A stretch of 61,934 nucleotides of DNA, from positions 1-61,934 of the forward strand of contig JAFWIO010000028.1 of assembly GCA_017514785.1 (NCBI GenBank). Direction: 5' to 3'. The stretch is from Eubacterium sp. (GTDB taxonomy: Bacteria > Bacillota > Clostridia > Lachnospirales > Lachnospiraceae). Shown here piece after piece: positions 26,398-35,121 of the stretch. A model generated the notes under the pieces. That model saw nothing but the letters and a program-made list of their open reading frames with translations, did no database searches and was not told where the DNA came from. The translations under genes and the position numbers were made by a program. Each line of letters starts with the position of its first letter. Position 1 is the stretch's first letter.

Positions 26398-27752
26398 TAT
26401 TTCTTCTCCCCCTTTCGTTTAGCTATAACTTTTTGTTTCATAGTCTTAATAGACTGCGTCAAATTACGTTTAGCAGGGCAAATATAATTACATGTGCCAC
26501 ACTCGATACATTCCATACCATAGCACTTAACAAAATCTTCCATATTGTCTGCTTCAGCTAGTTTTGCCAAATTTGCACAAACTAATTTCTGTGGGCAAAC
26601 TCTTACGCACATTCCACAGTTCATACAGTTAGTCTTTGGTGCTTTGTCGTAGTCGTCTTCCATAAACGCTAAAAGTGATGATGAACCTTTTGTGATTGGA
26701 ACATCGAGGTTATACATAGCCTGTCCCATCATAGGTCCACCGGCTATCACTTTCTTTGCATCTTCGCACATACCGTTCATCTCATCCACCACTTCTTGGT
26801 AAGACATACCAAGAGATACTTCCAAGTTACATGGTTGATAGAAAGCATCACCTGAAACTGTCATGATTCTACTTGTAAGTGGTTTATGGAATTTGACTGC
26901 CTGATATATGTTGTAAACAGTATCCACATTGTCTACGATACATCCAACATCAGCTGGTAGCATAGACGAGTTCATCTTGCGCTTATTGATAGCGTAAATC
27001 ACGTGGCGCTCAGAACCTTGTGGGTACTTTGTCTTCATCGGAACTACTTCTATTAAATCTTCTGAAGCAGTTAGTTTTTTAAACAAGTCAATACAATCTT
27101 GCTTGTTATCTTCTATTGCAATATATCCCTTCGCATTAGGGAATAATGTAAGCATAATTTTTAGACCCTCTATCAACTCTTCAGGGTTTTCAATCATTCT
27201 TCTGTAGTCTGCTGTAATATATGGTTCGCACTCACACGCATTTATAATTACGTGATCAATAGCCTCATCATCTTTAGGCGTAATCTTAACGTGTGTAGGG
27301 AAACAAGCCCCTCCCATACCAACAACGCCGCAATCTTTTACAGCTTCTCTTATATACTCTTTGCTCCATGGAGAAGGTTGGACTTTATACTCAAATCTGT
27401 CTTGCTTTTTGTCGTTTTCTATAACGATGCAAAGACCTTTGCCGTCGCCCACTAGTTCTCTGTCCTCAATTGCTTTGACTGTTCCAGAAACACTTGAGTG
27501 AACGTTTGCTGAAATAAAGCTGCTAGCCTCTGCAATAAGCTGTCCGTTAAGAACATGCTCGCCCACTTCCACTATAGGTTTAGCAGGCGCACCTATATGC
27601 ATCGAACAAGGTATCACTACTTGGTCCTTTGGAAAAACTTTTCTGACAGGAAGATCTTTAGACAAGTCTTTACCTTCCTCCGGATGAACTCCGCCAGAGA
27701 AAGTCTTTATAAAACCTATTTTGTTTTTCAAACTAAGTGTCTTATTAAACAT
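26397..27752 (-). CDS. rnfC: Rnf complex NADH-side subunit RnfC
   Basis: 451-aa peripheral subunit that exchanges electrons with NAD(H). The N-terminal region has FSGGVHPEEGKDLS, then comes the nucleotide/FMN-binding part with GMGGACFPTHVK and INACECEPYITADYR. The C-terminus has two 4Fe-4S motifs (CMNCGMCVRVCP and CIECGTCNYICP). GAGGATTAATA precedes the ATG, which comes 2 bp after the stop of the Ldh-family gene, so both are on one transcript. Confidence 0.96.
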   Translation of the reverse strand: MFNKTLSLKNKIGFIKTFSGGVHPEEGKDLSKDLPVRKVFPKDQVVIPCSMHIGAPAKPIVEVGEHVLNGQLIAEASSFISANVHSSVSGTVKAIEDRELVGDGKGLCIVIENDKKQDRFEYKVQPSPWSKEYIREAVKDCGVVGMGGACFPTHVKITPKDDEAIDHVIINACECEPYITADYRRMIENPEELIEGLKIMLTLFPNAKGYIAIEDNKQDCIDLFKKLTASEDLIEVVPMKTKYPQGSERHVIYAINKRKMNSSMLPADVGCIVDNVDTVYNIYQAVKFHKPLTSRIMTVSGDAFYQPCNLEVSLGMSYQEVVDEMNGMCEDAKKVIAGGPMMGQAMYNLDVPITKGSSSLLAFMEDDYDKAPKTNCMNCGMCVRVCPQKLVCANLAKLAEADNMEDFVKCYGMECIECGTCNYICPAKRNLTQSIKTMKQKVIAKRKGEKK

Positions 27753-27754
27753 TA

Positions 27755-28870
27755 TTAATCCTCAAATGGGAAGTGATATTTATCAAGTCCCAAAGTATCT
27801 CTTAACTCAATTAATTCTTTCTGGATAGATTCGCCCACTGGCACGCCTTTGTCTTTTCTTTCCATCCAAGCATCGTGCTCTTTCTCGCCAGCTGTATAAA
27901 TTCTATCCTGTCCCGGAGCTTTTTCAGATGCTCTTAAACCTCTTAAAATGTCACCTGATGTTTTCTTAAATGTATCAAGTCCCATAAAGAATTCTGGATT
28001 GATAACAAAGAAGAAATGTCCAAGCTTATACATCTTAGGATTTCCATCTTCATCCACACCATTCAGATCCTTCATAAATGGTCCGCCCGCCAAAGCACTC
28101 GAAAGGATTTCAACTATAGTTGTGAATCCATATCCTTTGTAGCCGGCGGTCTCTTCTCCCAAACCACCAAGTGGCAACAACGCTGCATTACCTGCGCGCA
28201 TGTCTTTAAGGATTTTGCCAGAGTCTGTCATAGTCTCGCCATCTTTATTTACAACACAACCTGCTGGTGTGTCTTTTCCACTTCTCTCGTAAAACTCAAT
28301 CTTACCGTTTTGAACGATACATGTAGCACAGTCAAAGTTAAATGGAAACTCCTCGTCAGTTGGCATAGTAAAGGTCATAGGGTTTGTTCCCATCATAGGT
28401 TCCACGCCAAAGGTAGGTGCCACTGATGGTCTAGCATTTGTGCCAGAAATTCCAATCAAGCCTTCCTTCTCTGCCATAGTTGTCCAGTAACCTGCTATAC
28501 CATAGTGAGTTGAATTGAAAATAGTTCCGCCAGCCATCCCGTATGTCTTTGCTTTTTCGATAAGCATCTCCATCATCTTATGACTAGCCACCATTCCCAT
28601 TCCATCATGAGCATCCATAACTACTGTGGTAGGTGTCTCTTTAACTATTTCTATTTCTGTCTTTGGAAGCAATGTTCCATTTTTAATTCTATCTAAATAA
28701 ATCGGTTTAAAGCGGTTACAACCGTGGCTCTCAATACCACGTCTATCACTCTCTAGTAAAACGTCAGCACAAATAGAGGCATCCTCTCTTGGAACACCGT
28801 ATTTCTCAAAAACGTCTATCATAAAATCATTCATCAAATCCCAATCTACATATGGTCTTGTCTCTGCCAT
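27755..28870 (-). CDS. Ldh family (malate/L-lactate-type) NAD(P)-dependent dehydrogenase
   Basis: 371-aa cytosolic oxidoreductase of the Ldh_2 family (malate, L-sulfolactate, ureidoglycolate and related dehydrogenases, unrelated to classical LDH). Recognisable are SHGCNRFKPIYLDRI with the catalytic His, the HYGIAGYWTTMAEKEGLIGISGTNA segment, and MTFTMPTDEEFPFNFDCATC. The exact 2-hydroxyacid cannot be read from sequence. It heads the rnf operon (2 bp to rnfC). The arrangement suggests that NADH made or used by this enzyme is balanced against ferredoxin and the ion gradient by Rnf; that link is inference. AAAGGAG precedes the ATG. Confidence 0.85.
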   Translation of the reverse strand: MAETRPYVDWDLMNDFMIDVFEKYGVPREDASICADVLLESDRRGIESHGCNRFKPIYLDRIKNGTLLPKTEIEIVKETPTTVVMDAHDGMGMVASHKMMEMLIEKAKTYGMAGGTIFNSTHYGIAGYWTTMAEKEGLIGISGTNARPSVAPTFGVEPMMGTNPMTFTMPTDEEFPFNFDCATCIVQNGKIEFYERSGKDTPAGCVVNKDGETMTDSGKILKDMRAGNAALLPLGGLGEETAGYKGYGFTTIVEILSSALAGGPFMKDLNGVDEDGNPKMYKLGHFFFVINPEFFMGLDTFKKTSGDILRGLRASEKAPGQDRIYTAGEKEHDAWMERKDKGVPVGESIQKELIELRDTLGLDKYHFPFED

Positions 28871-28942
28871 TTATTTCAATCTCCTTTTCGCACAATCTTT
28901 TAATATTATAGCACTTATTACTATAAATTTGGGCGGAAATTA

Positions 28943-28951
28943 TGCTATAAT
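28943..28951 (+). promoter_or_regulatory. Extended -10 promoter of the YprB-like gene (predicted leaderless)
   Basis: TGCTATAAT is a perfect extended -10 element; no good -35 is seen. Exactly 7 bases separate it from the ATG at 28959, so transcription would start at about the first codon. Confidence 0.65.
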
Positions 28952-28958
28952 TTTTCTT

Positions 28959-30038
28959 ATGTTAGTGATAAAAGATGAGGCAAAAATCACCGTCGATTAT
29001 CCGATAGAAAAGTTTGCCGACAAAGATAAAATCTTATATTTCGACATAGAAACTACTGGGCTTTCTAGGAAGTATTGCTCTATTTATTTGATTGGAGCAA
29101 TGTACTTTGACGAGGGAAAATGGATGTATGCTCAGTGGTTTGCTGACAACTATAACGATGAGGCGAATGTCATTATGGCTTTCCAAAAGTTTATCAAGGA
29201 CTATGATTGCTTGATTCACTTTAACGGGAATAGTTTTGATATCCCCTTCGTCAAAGAACGTGCCGAAAAATATAACATCAATTTAGATTTAGATAGACTT
29301 AAAAGTGTCGACATCTATAAAGATATTTCATCACTTAAAAATATTTTGAACCTTCCAAATTTGAAACAGAAAACTTTGGAAGAAGCAATCGGCATTAAGC
29401 GTACCGATCCATTCTCAGGCGGAGAGTTGGTTGAAGTTTATAAGGAATATGTCAGGACTAAAGATCAAAAACTAATCTACCCTCTACTTCTTCACAACCG
29501 AGAAGATGTTTTGTATATGGGTAAGATTACTGAACTTTTAAATCTTTGTGACTTCTTCAAAGGAAACTTTGAGATTTCTGATTGGAGTGTTTCAGAATAT
29601 AAAGATATGGACGGAAATGATAAAAAGGAATTGGTAGTAAACATTGTTTCTGATAAACCTATTTCTTCTGTTGATATTTCACAGTCAGATAATTCATATT
29701 CACTTTTAATTAGAGACAAAAGATGTCAGTTAAAGATTAAGGTATTAGAGGATACATTAAAACTATTCTTTGATAATTACAAAGAGTACTACTATCTTCC
29801 TGAAGAAGACAAAGCAATCCATAAATCTGTTTCTCAGTTTGTTGATAAGAATTTCCGAGAGCAAGCTAAGGCATCTAACTGCTATGAAAATGTTAATGAC
29901 TGTTTTGTTTCAGCTTACGGAGACTTTAAATATGTGTTTAGACCAGAATATAATTCAAAATATGAATTTATTAGAGTTTCAGATTTAAACGATGACAATT
30001 TAAGAGATTATTTAAAAGGGTTTTTAAAAGGCTTATAA
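28959..30038 (+). CDS. YprB-like ribonuclease H-fold (DEDD) exonuclease
   Basis: 359 aa from the ATG at 28959. A longer TTG reading from 28929 would pass through the promoter and has no ribosome binding site. Three-prime exonuclease motifs are FDIETTGL (Exo I, Asp/Glu), HFNGNSFDIPFV (Exo II) and HNREDVLYMG (Exo III Asp), as in the RNase H-like/YprB family; the C-terminal ~150 residues are not recognised. Its substrate is unknown, probably single-stranded DNA or RNA. There is no Shine-Dalgarno, so a leaderless mRNA is predicted. It is divergent from the Ldh-rnf operon. Confidence 0.82.
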   Translation: MLVIKDEAKITVDYPIEKFADKDKILYFDIETTGLSRKYCSIYLIGAMYFDEGKWMYAQWFADNYNDEANVIMAFQKFIKDYDCLIHFNGNSFDIPFVKERAEKYNINLDLDRLKSVDIYKDISSLKNILNLPNLKQKTLEEAIGIKRTDPFSGGELVEVYKEYVRTKDQKLIYPLLLHNREDVLYMGKITELLNLCDFFKGNFEISDWSVSEYKDMDGNDKKELVVNIVSDKPISSVDISQSDNSYSLLIRDKRCQLKIKVLEDTLKLFFDNYKEYYYLPEEDKAIHKSVSQFVDKNFREQAKASNCYENVNDCFVSAYGDFKYVFRPEYNSKYEFIRVSDLNDDNLRDYLKGFLKGL

Positions 30039-30079
30039 ATATAATATAATTAAAGTAGTCTAAGAACGGAGGTTATATT

Positions 30080-30826
30080 ATGAAAAGATTATTGGGATTA
30101 TTTATCGCCACTATGATTTTAACCGTTACTATTTTAGGCTCGACTGTTTTAGCTAATAACGAAACCAATGGAACGGTTGTTATCAAAGATGGCACAAACA
30201 ACATCAATGCTAAGGGATACTATATGACATATGTTTACAAGGCCACAAAAAGCGGACGACTAACTTTAACATTTTCAGAAGATCCAGGCCCTATTAGTTT
30301 GACGGATTCTAAAGGGCATGACATTTCAGACAAGATTTACGGAACAGGAGGACTTGATGCTCGCAAATTTGTATGGGTTGTTAGAAAAGGAACCACATAC
30401 AAGTTTTATATGTGGTATCACACAGAATCTGCAAGAAAGTATACAATAAAACTTTCTACAAAGAAAATTGGCAACAACAATACTAGTAAGAAAAAAGCAA
30501 CTAAATTAAAACTTAAAAAGGAAAAAGCTGGCATGGTTGCACATGGACAGAAAAAAGGTTCTTGGTTTAAGATTAAATTTAAAAAAGCAAGAAAAGCTAA
30601 ATTCATTCTTAAAGGAAAAGAAATCCAGGGCAATCTTGAAGTGAAATTCTATAGAGGCAAAAAGAAACTTGCTACCACTAGAATCAATGCTCACTCAACA
30701 GCAAAACTATATTCCGCTGCTTTTACTAGTTCAGTTAAGAAAAAAATGAAAAAGGGAACATACTATATTAAATTTGAAAGATGGACATCTATATCTGGTG
30801 GCGATTTTACAATTAAGGTTAAATAA
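30080..30826 (+). CDS. Secreted lysine-rich beta-sandwich protein, function unknown
   Basis: 248 aa with a signal peptide (LLGLFIATMILTVTILGSTVLAN). Two similar halves of predicted beta-strands follow: ~35-130 (GYYMTYVYKATKSGRLTLTF, YTIKLSTKK) and ~150-248 (GSWFKIKFKKARKAKFIL, YYIKFERW...DFTIKVK). These resemble bacterial pre-peptidase C-terminal (PPC) domains, which bind surfaces or polysaccharide, but the match is only by pattern. Lysine is very abundant. CGGAGG precedes the ATG, which lies 41 bp after the YprB-like gene, so they may be cotranscribed. Confidence 0.65.
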   Translation: MKRLLGLFIATMILTVTILGSTVLANNETNGTVVIKDGTNNINAKGYYMTYVYKATKSGRLTLTFSEDPGPISLTDSKGHDISDKIYGTGGLDARKFVWVVRKGTTYKFYMWYHTESARKYTIKLSTKKIGNNNTSKKKATKLKLKKEKAGMVAHGQKKGSWFKIKFKKARKAKFILKGKEIQGNLEVKFYRGKKKLATTRINAHSTAKLYSAAFTSSVKKKMKKGTYYIKFERWTSISGGDFTIKVK

Positions 30827-30837
30827 TTAATGACAAT

Positions 30838-30874
30838 AAAAAACACATAGGACATTTCGCCCTATGTGTTTTTT
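30838..30874. terminator. Bidirectional terminator
   Basis: AAAAAACACATAGG and CCTATGTGTTTTTT arms around a 9-base loop containing ATTTCG lie between two convergent genes. Confidence 0.9.
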
Positions 30875-30882
30875 AATTGTTC

Positions 30883-31437
30883 TTATTTAATAACTTTGTA
30901 TTTGATACCTGCAGATTTAGCAAACTCTAATCCTGCACTATCTTTTTTAACCTTTAGAACTAAATCTGGAGAACAGCCTTTAAAAGCTCCATTCTCGATC
31001 ATTCTAACAGTCTCTGGAATTGTTATTGATTTGATATTTGTGCAGTTCTCAAATGCATCATCACTTATAGCCTGGATATTCATTCCTTTAACAGTGTCTG
31101 GAATAACTACGTTTACGGCATCCACTTTAACCTTGTAAACATTAGCCTCTGCCTTAGCTTCAACGTAATCTTCCTGCTCGTCAAATGACATTTCTTTTTT
31201 GCTAGCAAATCCCTCAACAGCCACAATGCCATCATCACTTTCAACAAACAATGTTGCTTTTCCTTTTTTAGCTGCCTTTGTAGGCGCAGGTGTTGGTGCC
31301 TCTGTTGGTGCTACTGTAGTAGGAGCTACTGTTGGCGATGCAGTAGTTGCTTTGTCTGTATCGTTACCGCATCCTACTAAAAACATCGTTGCACAAACAA
31401 GTGCACATACCATTACTAAAGATACTAATTTTTTCAT
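30883..31437 (-). CDS. Lipoprotein with BspA-type leucine-rich repeat segment
   Basis: The start is the ATG at 31437 (GGAGG upstream), 184 aa. The lipobox is LVGC, and after it comes a Thr/Pro/Ala-rich linker with repeated APT units (~25-50). The C-terminal half contains BspA/LRR_5-type repeats: IPDTVKGMNIQAISDDAFENCTNIKSITIP and IENGAFKGC. Such domains bind host or matrix proteins or act in surface assembly; here only about two repeats are present. It is the last gene of the recG-ddl-murF cluster, ended by the terminator at 30838-30874. Confidence 0.8.
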   Translation of the reverse strand: MKKLVSLVMVCALVCATMFLVGCGNDTDKATTASPTVAPTTVAPTEAPTPAPTKAAKKGKATLFVESDDGIVAVEGFASKKEMSFDEQEDYVEAKAEANVYKVKVDAVNVVIPDTVKGMNIQAISDDAFENCTNIKSITIPETVRMIENGAFKGCSPDLVLKVKKDSAGLEFAKSAGIKYKVIK

Positions 31438-31479
31438 AAAAACCTCCAAAACATTTATTTAAATAGTCCGAGAACTAGC

Positions 31480-32934
31480 TTAACCTAATTTTTTAATTGC
31501 CTTGTATATCTTTTTCTCTTTAACAGATCCTGAGTGTTTGTCCGGAATTTCACTACCTAAACTGATTTTCTTTTCTGGTTGTGCCGTCGCAATCTTTATA
31601 GGTTTATATTTAACTTTCTTTTTCATGTCAAACACTTGCATATAATATGTTTCTGAATAAGCTTTCGTACCCTTATCATATCTTCCAACCTTCTTATATA
31701 TAGGATAAACATAAACAAAGTATCTGTAATCTCCAGCTCTTTCTGGTTTCTCAATTGAATTTCCCAAATCACTGGATGTCAGAATTCTACCATTTGCATT
31801 ATATTTTTTCTTAGTAGCATATTGGCCATTATATTGATTTACATAGTAAACCACTGTTTTGTCGTTAAGCTTTGGTTTTTTATTTTTAGTTTTAAACTTA
31901 TTACCTTTTTTATAATTTGATTTAATATCTAGAGTAATAAAGTCATTAATAGTAAACTCTTTGGAATTTGAAAAGACATTAGAGTTGGCATTAACCAAGT
32001 CATCAATCTTCATATATTTATTGTCAGATAGTTTTTGCTTAGGTTCATTAACCATTAACTGATTATTTATGTTGCTAACTGCAAATAAGTAGTCTACACC
32101 TAAATCATCAATTACATATTTTTCAAATGTAGGAGCAATTATTAAACGCGACCAATTCTTTAGTTTCCTTAATGGTAACAACGATTCTATACCATATAAT
32201 CTCTCGTTAAAAATAAACGTATCTCTATATGGTTCTACTTTTTTAGTTTCACCATTTTTCTTGGTAGGCGCTTCTGTAGGAGCTGGAGTCGTAATATCAG
32301 AATCTATTGGCGTATCAGAACTAATTCTATCATCATACTTTTCAAGAACTGCAAATATACCAATTTCCTCTACTCCAGAAAACACTTCAATGCCTTTGTA
32401 CAAGTCTTCTTTTATCCAAAGTTTTTTAATGCTTGCAAGTTTTTGCTTAGAAGCTGCATCGTATTTTTTAAACACTTCGCAATTTTGAATATAAAGAGTT
32501 TCTACTTTAGGTAAGATATTTGTCCAACTATGATTGTTGAACTCATAAAAATATTTATCTAGACCTAACACCTTTATGGAACTACATGGCAACTTTCCAA
32601 TACTGTCAAGCGCAAAAGCCTTCTTCTCGTCTCTCATACTAAAACCATAAGAGAAAAAGACTGTTCCTAAATCCTTTCCTTTCACACTTTTATTTATTAC
32701 ATTGAACACTTTTTCCAAATCATCATAAGAGCCAAGAGTAATAAATACGGTATCACTTTTCTTACTATACTCTGCTTCAGTATCAAAACTTTTTCTGTCT
32801 AGTTTATTGATAGCATCTGCTGTAACTTTAAGTGGCGCCTCTGCTTTTTGTTTTACACTACCACAGGCGCACAAAGCAAGCGCTCCAACAGCAAACACTG
32901 CCATCAAACATGCAATTCTAATTTTCTTTTTCAT
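31480..32934 (-). CDS. Large lipoprotein, function unknown
   Basis: 484 aa. A lipoprotein signal ends LCACGS. Residues ~50-200 contain repeated short strands and helices (VETLYIQNCE, IKKLWIKEDLY, VEEIGIFAVLE) suggestive of irregular leucine-rich repeats. A Pro/Thr linker (ITTPAPTEAPTKK) follows at ~220, then a C-terminal region with YFVYVYPIYKKVG and YYMQVFDMKKKVKYKPIKI. I do not recognise the family. It lies 42 bp upstream of the BspA-like lipoprotein gene and 19 bp after the Ig-like protein gene, so the three surface proteins are likely coexpressed. Confidence 0.65.
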   Translation of the reverse strand: MKKKIRIACLMAVFAVGALALCACGSVKQKAEAPLKVTADAINKLDRKSFDTEAEYSKKSDTVFITLGSYDDLEKVFNVINKSVKGKDLGTVFFSYGFSMRDEKKAFALDSIGKLPCSSIKVLGLDKYFYEFNNHSWTNILPKVETLYIQNCEVFKKYDAASKQKLASIKKLWIKEDLYKGIEVFSGVEEIGIFAVLEKYDDRISSDTPIDSDITTPAPTEAPTKKNGETKKVEPYRDTFIFNERLYGIESLLPLRKLKNWSRLIIAPTFEKYVIDDLGVDYLFAVSNINNQLMVNEPKQKLSDNKYMKIDDLVNANSNVFSNSKEFTINDFITLDIKSNYKKGNKFKTKNKKPKLNDKTVVYYVNQYNGQYATKKKYNANGRILTSSDLGNSIEKPERAGDYRYFVYVYPIYKKVGRYDKGTKAYSETYYMQVFDMKKKVKYKPIKIATAQPEKKISLGSEIPDKHSGSVKEKKIYKAIKKLG

Positions 32935-32953
32935 TTCCTCACCTCACACATTT

Positions 32954-33763
32954 TTAATATTCAAAATAATTACTCAATGGCCAATTAAAACCAAATGCTT
33001 CAGAATATGTCTTTGTCTTAAGAGACTTCATCATTCTATCAAAACAATATATACTATTGTTCAAATATGGATAAAGCATTCTTTTCGCATAGTCATGATA
33101 CTCAGAAGGAACATTGGTGTCCGTAAAAGATGTAGACTCATAATCATCTTTTACTCTGTTAGTGTCCCATATTCCTTTTGCATGATATCCATATGAAGAC
33201 TCATTATATTCAAATACGCATTTTCTTTTATCGCCTACGCGGAAGGTTATTTTAAGTGTTTCATCATTAAGCATTGTCTCCACTTCAAGATGATTAGTCT
33301 TTGGGAAATATTTCAAGCTGATAATATAAGCTTGACCATATAAATCAAACTTTTCTTTATATCTATAAAAACCTTCTGATGAGTTGTATGTACCTTTAGC
33401 TTTTACTTTTTTAGCAACGATAGACATTGTCTTAGCAGTTGTTTTCTTTGCAACTTTACAAGCGACCGCTATCTTACATTTAAGTTTCTTTTTACCAACC
33501 TTCGCCGTGATTGTACAATTACCATCATCTTTGCCTTTGACTACACCCTTCTTAGATACAGTCGCAATTTTTTTATTTGAAGTTTTCCATTTTATTTTTT
33601 TCTTCTTCGCATTTTTAACTTTTAGTTTTACTGGAGATCCAATTCGCACTAAAACTTTAGTTTTGTTCAATTTCATTTTCTTTGACGCTTGAACTTTATA
33701 CAAATTAACACTTGTAAAAACAAGTGTTAATGTAAGTAAGCAAGCTATTAATCTTTTAACCAT
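32954..33763 (-). CDS. Secreted protein with bacterial Ig-like (Big_2) domain
   Basis: 269 aa. The signal peptide is LIACLLTLTLVFTSVNLYKVQA. Residues ~30-105 form a Big_2 domain (LNKTKVLVRIGSPVKLKV, WKTSNKKIATVSKKGVVKG, CTITAKVGKKKLKCKI). The remaining ~160 residues are an unrecognised domain with YRYKEKFDLYGQAYIISLKYFP. Big_2 is a cell-surface module. AAGGAGAACGGGT precedes the ATG, 11 bp after murF. Confidence 0.78.
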   Translation of the reverse strand: MVKRLIACLLTLTLVFTSVNLYKVQASKKMKLNKTKVLVRIGSPVKLKVKNAKKKKIKWKTSNKKIATVSKKGVVKGKDDGNCTITAKVGKKKLKCKIAVACKVAKKTTAKTMSIVAKKVKAKGTYNSSEGFYRYKEKFDLYGQAYIISLKYFPKTNHLEVETMLNDETLKITFRVGDKRKCVFEYNESSYGYHAKGIWDTNRVKDDYESTSFTDTNVPSEYHDYAKRMLYPYLNNSIYCFDRMMKSLKTKTYSEAFGFNWPLSNYFEY

Positions 33764-33774
33764 ACCCGTTCTCC

Positions 33775-35121
33775 TTATTTCGACAGTTTTTCAACTATCT
33801 CTTTAAACTTCATTCCGTTTGAAGCTTTAACTAAAACTGTATCACCTTCAGTTAAAATTTGGTCTGGGTCAAATTCTTCTTTAGTCTCAAAGTATTTAAC
33901 TTCAGCATTTGTAACTGCATCAGCAATATTCTTTGAAAGTTTTCCGATACAAATAACTAGATCAATATCTTTTGTATTTATAAATTCGCCCACTTCTCTG
34001 TGAAGTGCTGCTTCATCTTTTCCTAGTTCAAACATATCACCTAGTATTGCAACTTTGCGCCCATCTGAGTTATTCAAAACATCAATAGATGCTTTCATAC
34101 TCATAGGGTTCGCATTATAGCAATCATCTATGATAGTAATTCCATTGTTTTCAAAAATGTTATTTCTTCCGCCAATAGCTTTTAGGTTTCTGATTCCTTG
34201 ATCTATCTCGTCTAAACTCATTCCGTAATGCACACCAATACATGTGGCGGCAAGTGCATTGTGAATCATGTGAAGACCAGGAATTGGAATATAAGTATCA
34301 AATTCAAAATCATTATATTTGATTGTGCAGTTTGTACCCTTCATTCCATCTGGCTCTATATTAGTAGCTGTAATGTCACGGTTAGATTCTAGACCATAGA
34401 AAACAGGCGCTCTACCGTTCACCTCTTCTATAGTTGCAAGTTTATCATCATCACCATTTAGTACTGTTAGGCAGTTTGGCTTAGCATTTTCAAACATTTC
34501 AGTCTTAGCCTTCAAAACGCCATCTCTGTCATTTAAGTTTTCCAAGTGACAAGTCCCAATATTTGTAATAACACAAACGTCAGGCTTAGAAACTTTTGAT
34601 AGTCTTCTCATCTCGTCAAAGAAACTGATTCCCATCTCGATAACTGCAATCTCATGCTCCTCACGAATCTTTAATAAAGTGAGTGGCATTCCAATTTCAT
34701 TATTAAAATTACCCTCGGTTTTAAGCACCTTAAACTTCTCTGATAAAACTGATGCAATAATCTCTTTTGTACTAGTCTTTCCAACACTACCAGTAATTCC
34801 AATGATCTGGCAATCTAACTGCTCGCGGTAAAACTCCGCAATATCTTTAAGTGCCTGTCCACTGTTCTCAACCAAAATGTAAGGCTGTTCAATGTCTAGT
34901 TCCTTTTCCGACAAAGTACAAAGCGCACCCTTTTCAAAAACGTCCGCAATAAAATCATGACCATCTACTCTCGCTCCCACAAAAGGAATGTATAGATAGT
35001 CTTGTTTGATTTCTCTACTGTCTTTGTCGACACCGGCCACAACCATGTCCAGCATTTCTTCTGGTCCAAAGTATTCGCCGCCTGTAGCTCTAGCAATATT
35101 TCTTAAAGATAAGTTTCTCAT
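33775..35121 (-). CDS. murF: UDP-N-acetylmuramoyl-tripeptide--D-alanyl-D-alanine ligase
   Basis: 448-aa cytosolic Mur ligase that adds D-Ala-D-Ala to the UDP-MurNAc tripeptide. The P-loop is GITGSVGKTSTKE near 108-120. Then come EMGISFFDEMRRLS, NIGTCHLENL and the C-terminal DDCYNANPMSMKASID, all typical of MurF. Its first codons overlap ddl, which makes its substrate. GAGGATAAAGA precedes the ATG. Confidence 0.96.
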   Translation of the reverse strand: MRNLSLRNIARATGGEYFGPEEMLDMVVAGVDKDSREIKQDYLYIPFVGARVDGHDFIADVFEKGALCTLSEKELDIEQPYILVENSGQALKDIAEFYREQLDCQIIGITGSVGKTSTKEIIASVLSEKFKVLKTEGNFNNEIGMPLTLLKIREEHEIAVIEMGISFFDEMRRLSKVSKPDVCVITNIGTCHLENLNDRDGVLKAKTEMFENAKPNCLTVLNGDDDKLATIEEVNGRAPVFYGLESNRDITATNIEPDGMKGTNCTIKYNDFEFDTYIPIPGLHMIHNALAATCIGVHYGMSLDEIDQGIRNLKAIGGRNNIFENNGITIIDDCYNANPMSMKASIDVLNNSDGRKVAILGDMFELGKDEAALHREVGEFINTKDIDLVICIGKLSKNIADAVTNAEVKYFETKEEFDPDQILTEGDTVLVKASNGMKFKEIVEKLSK

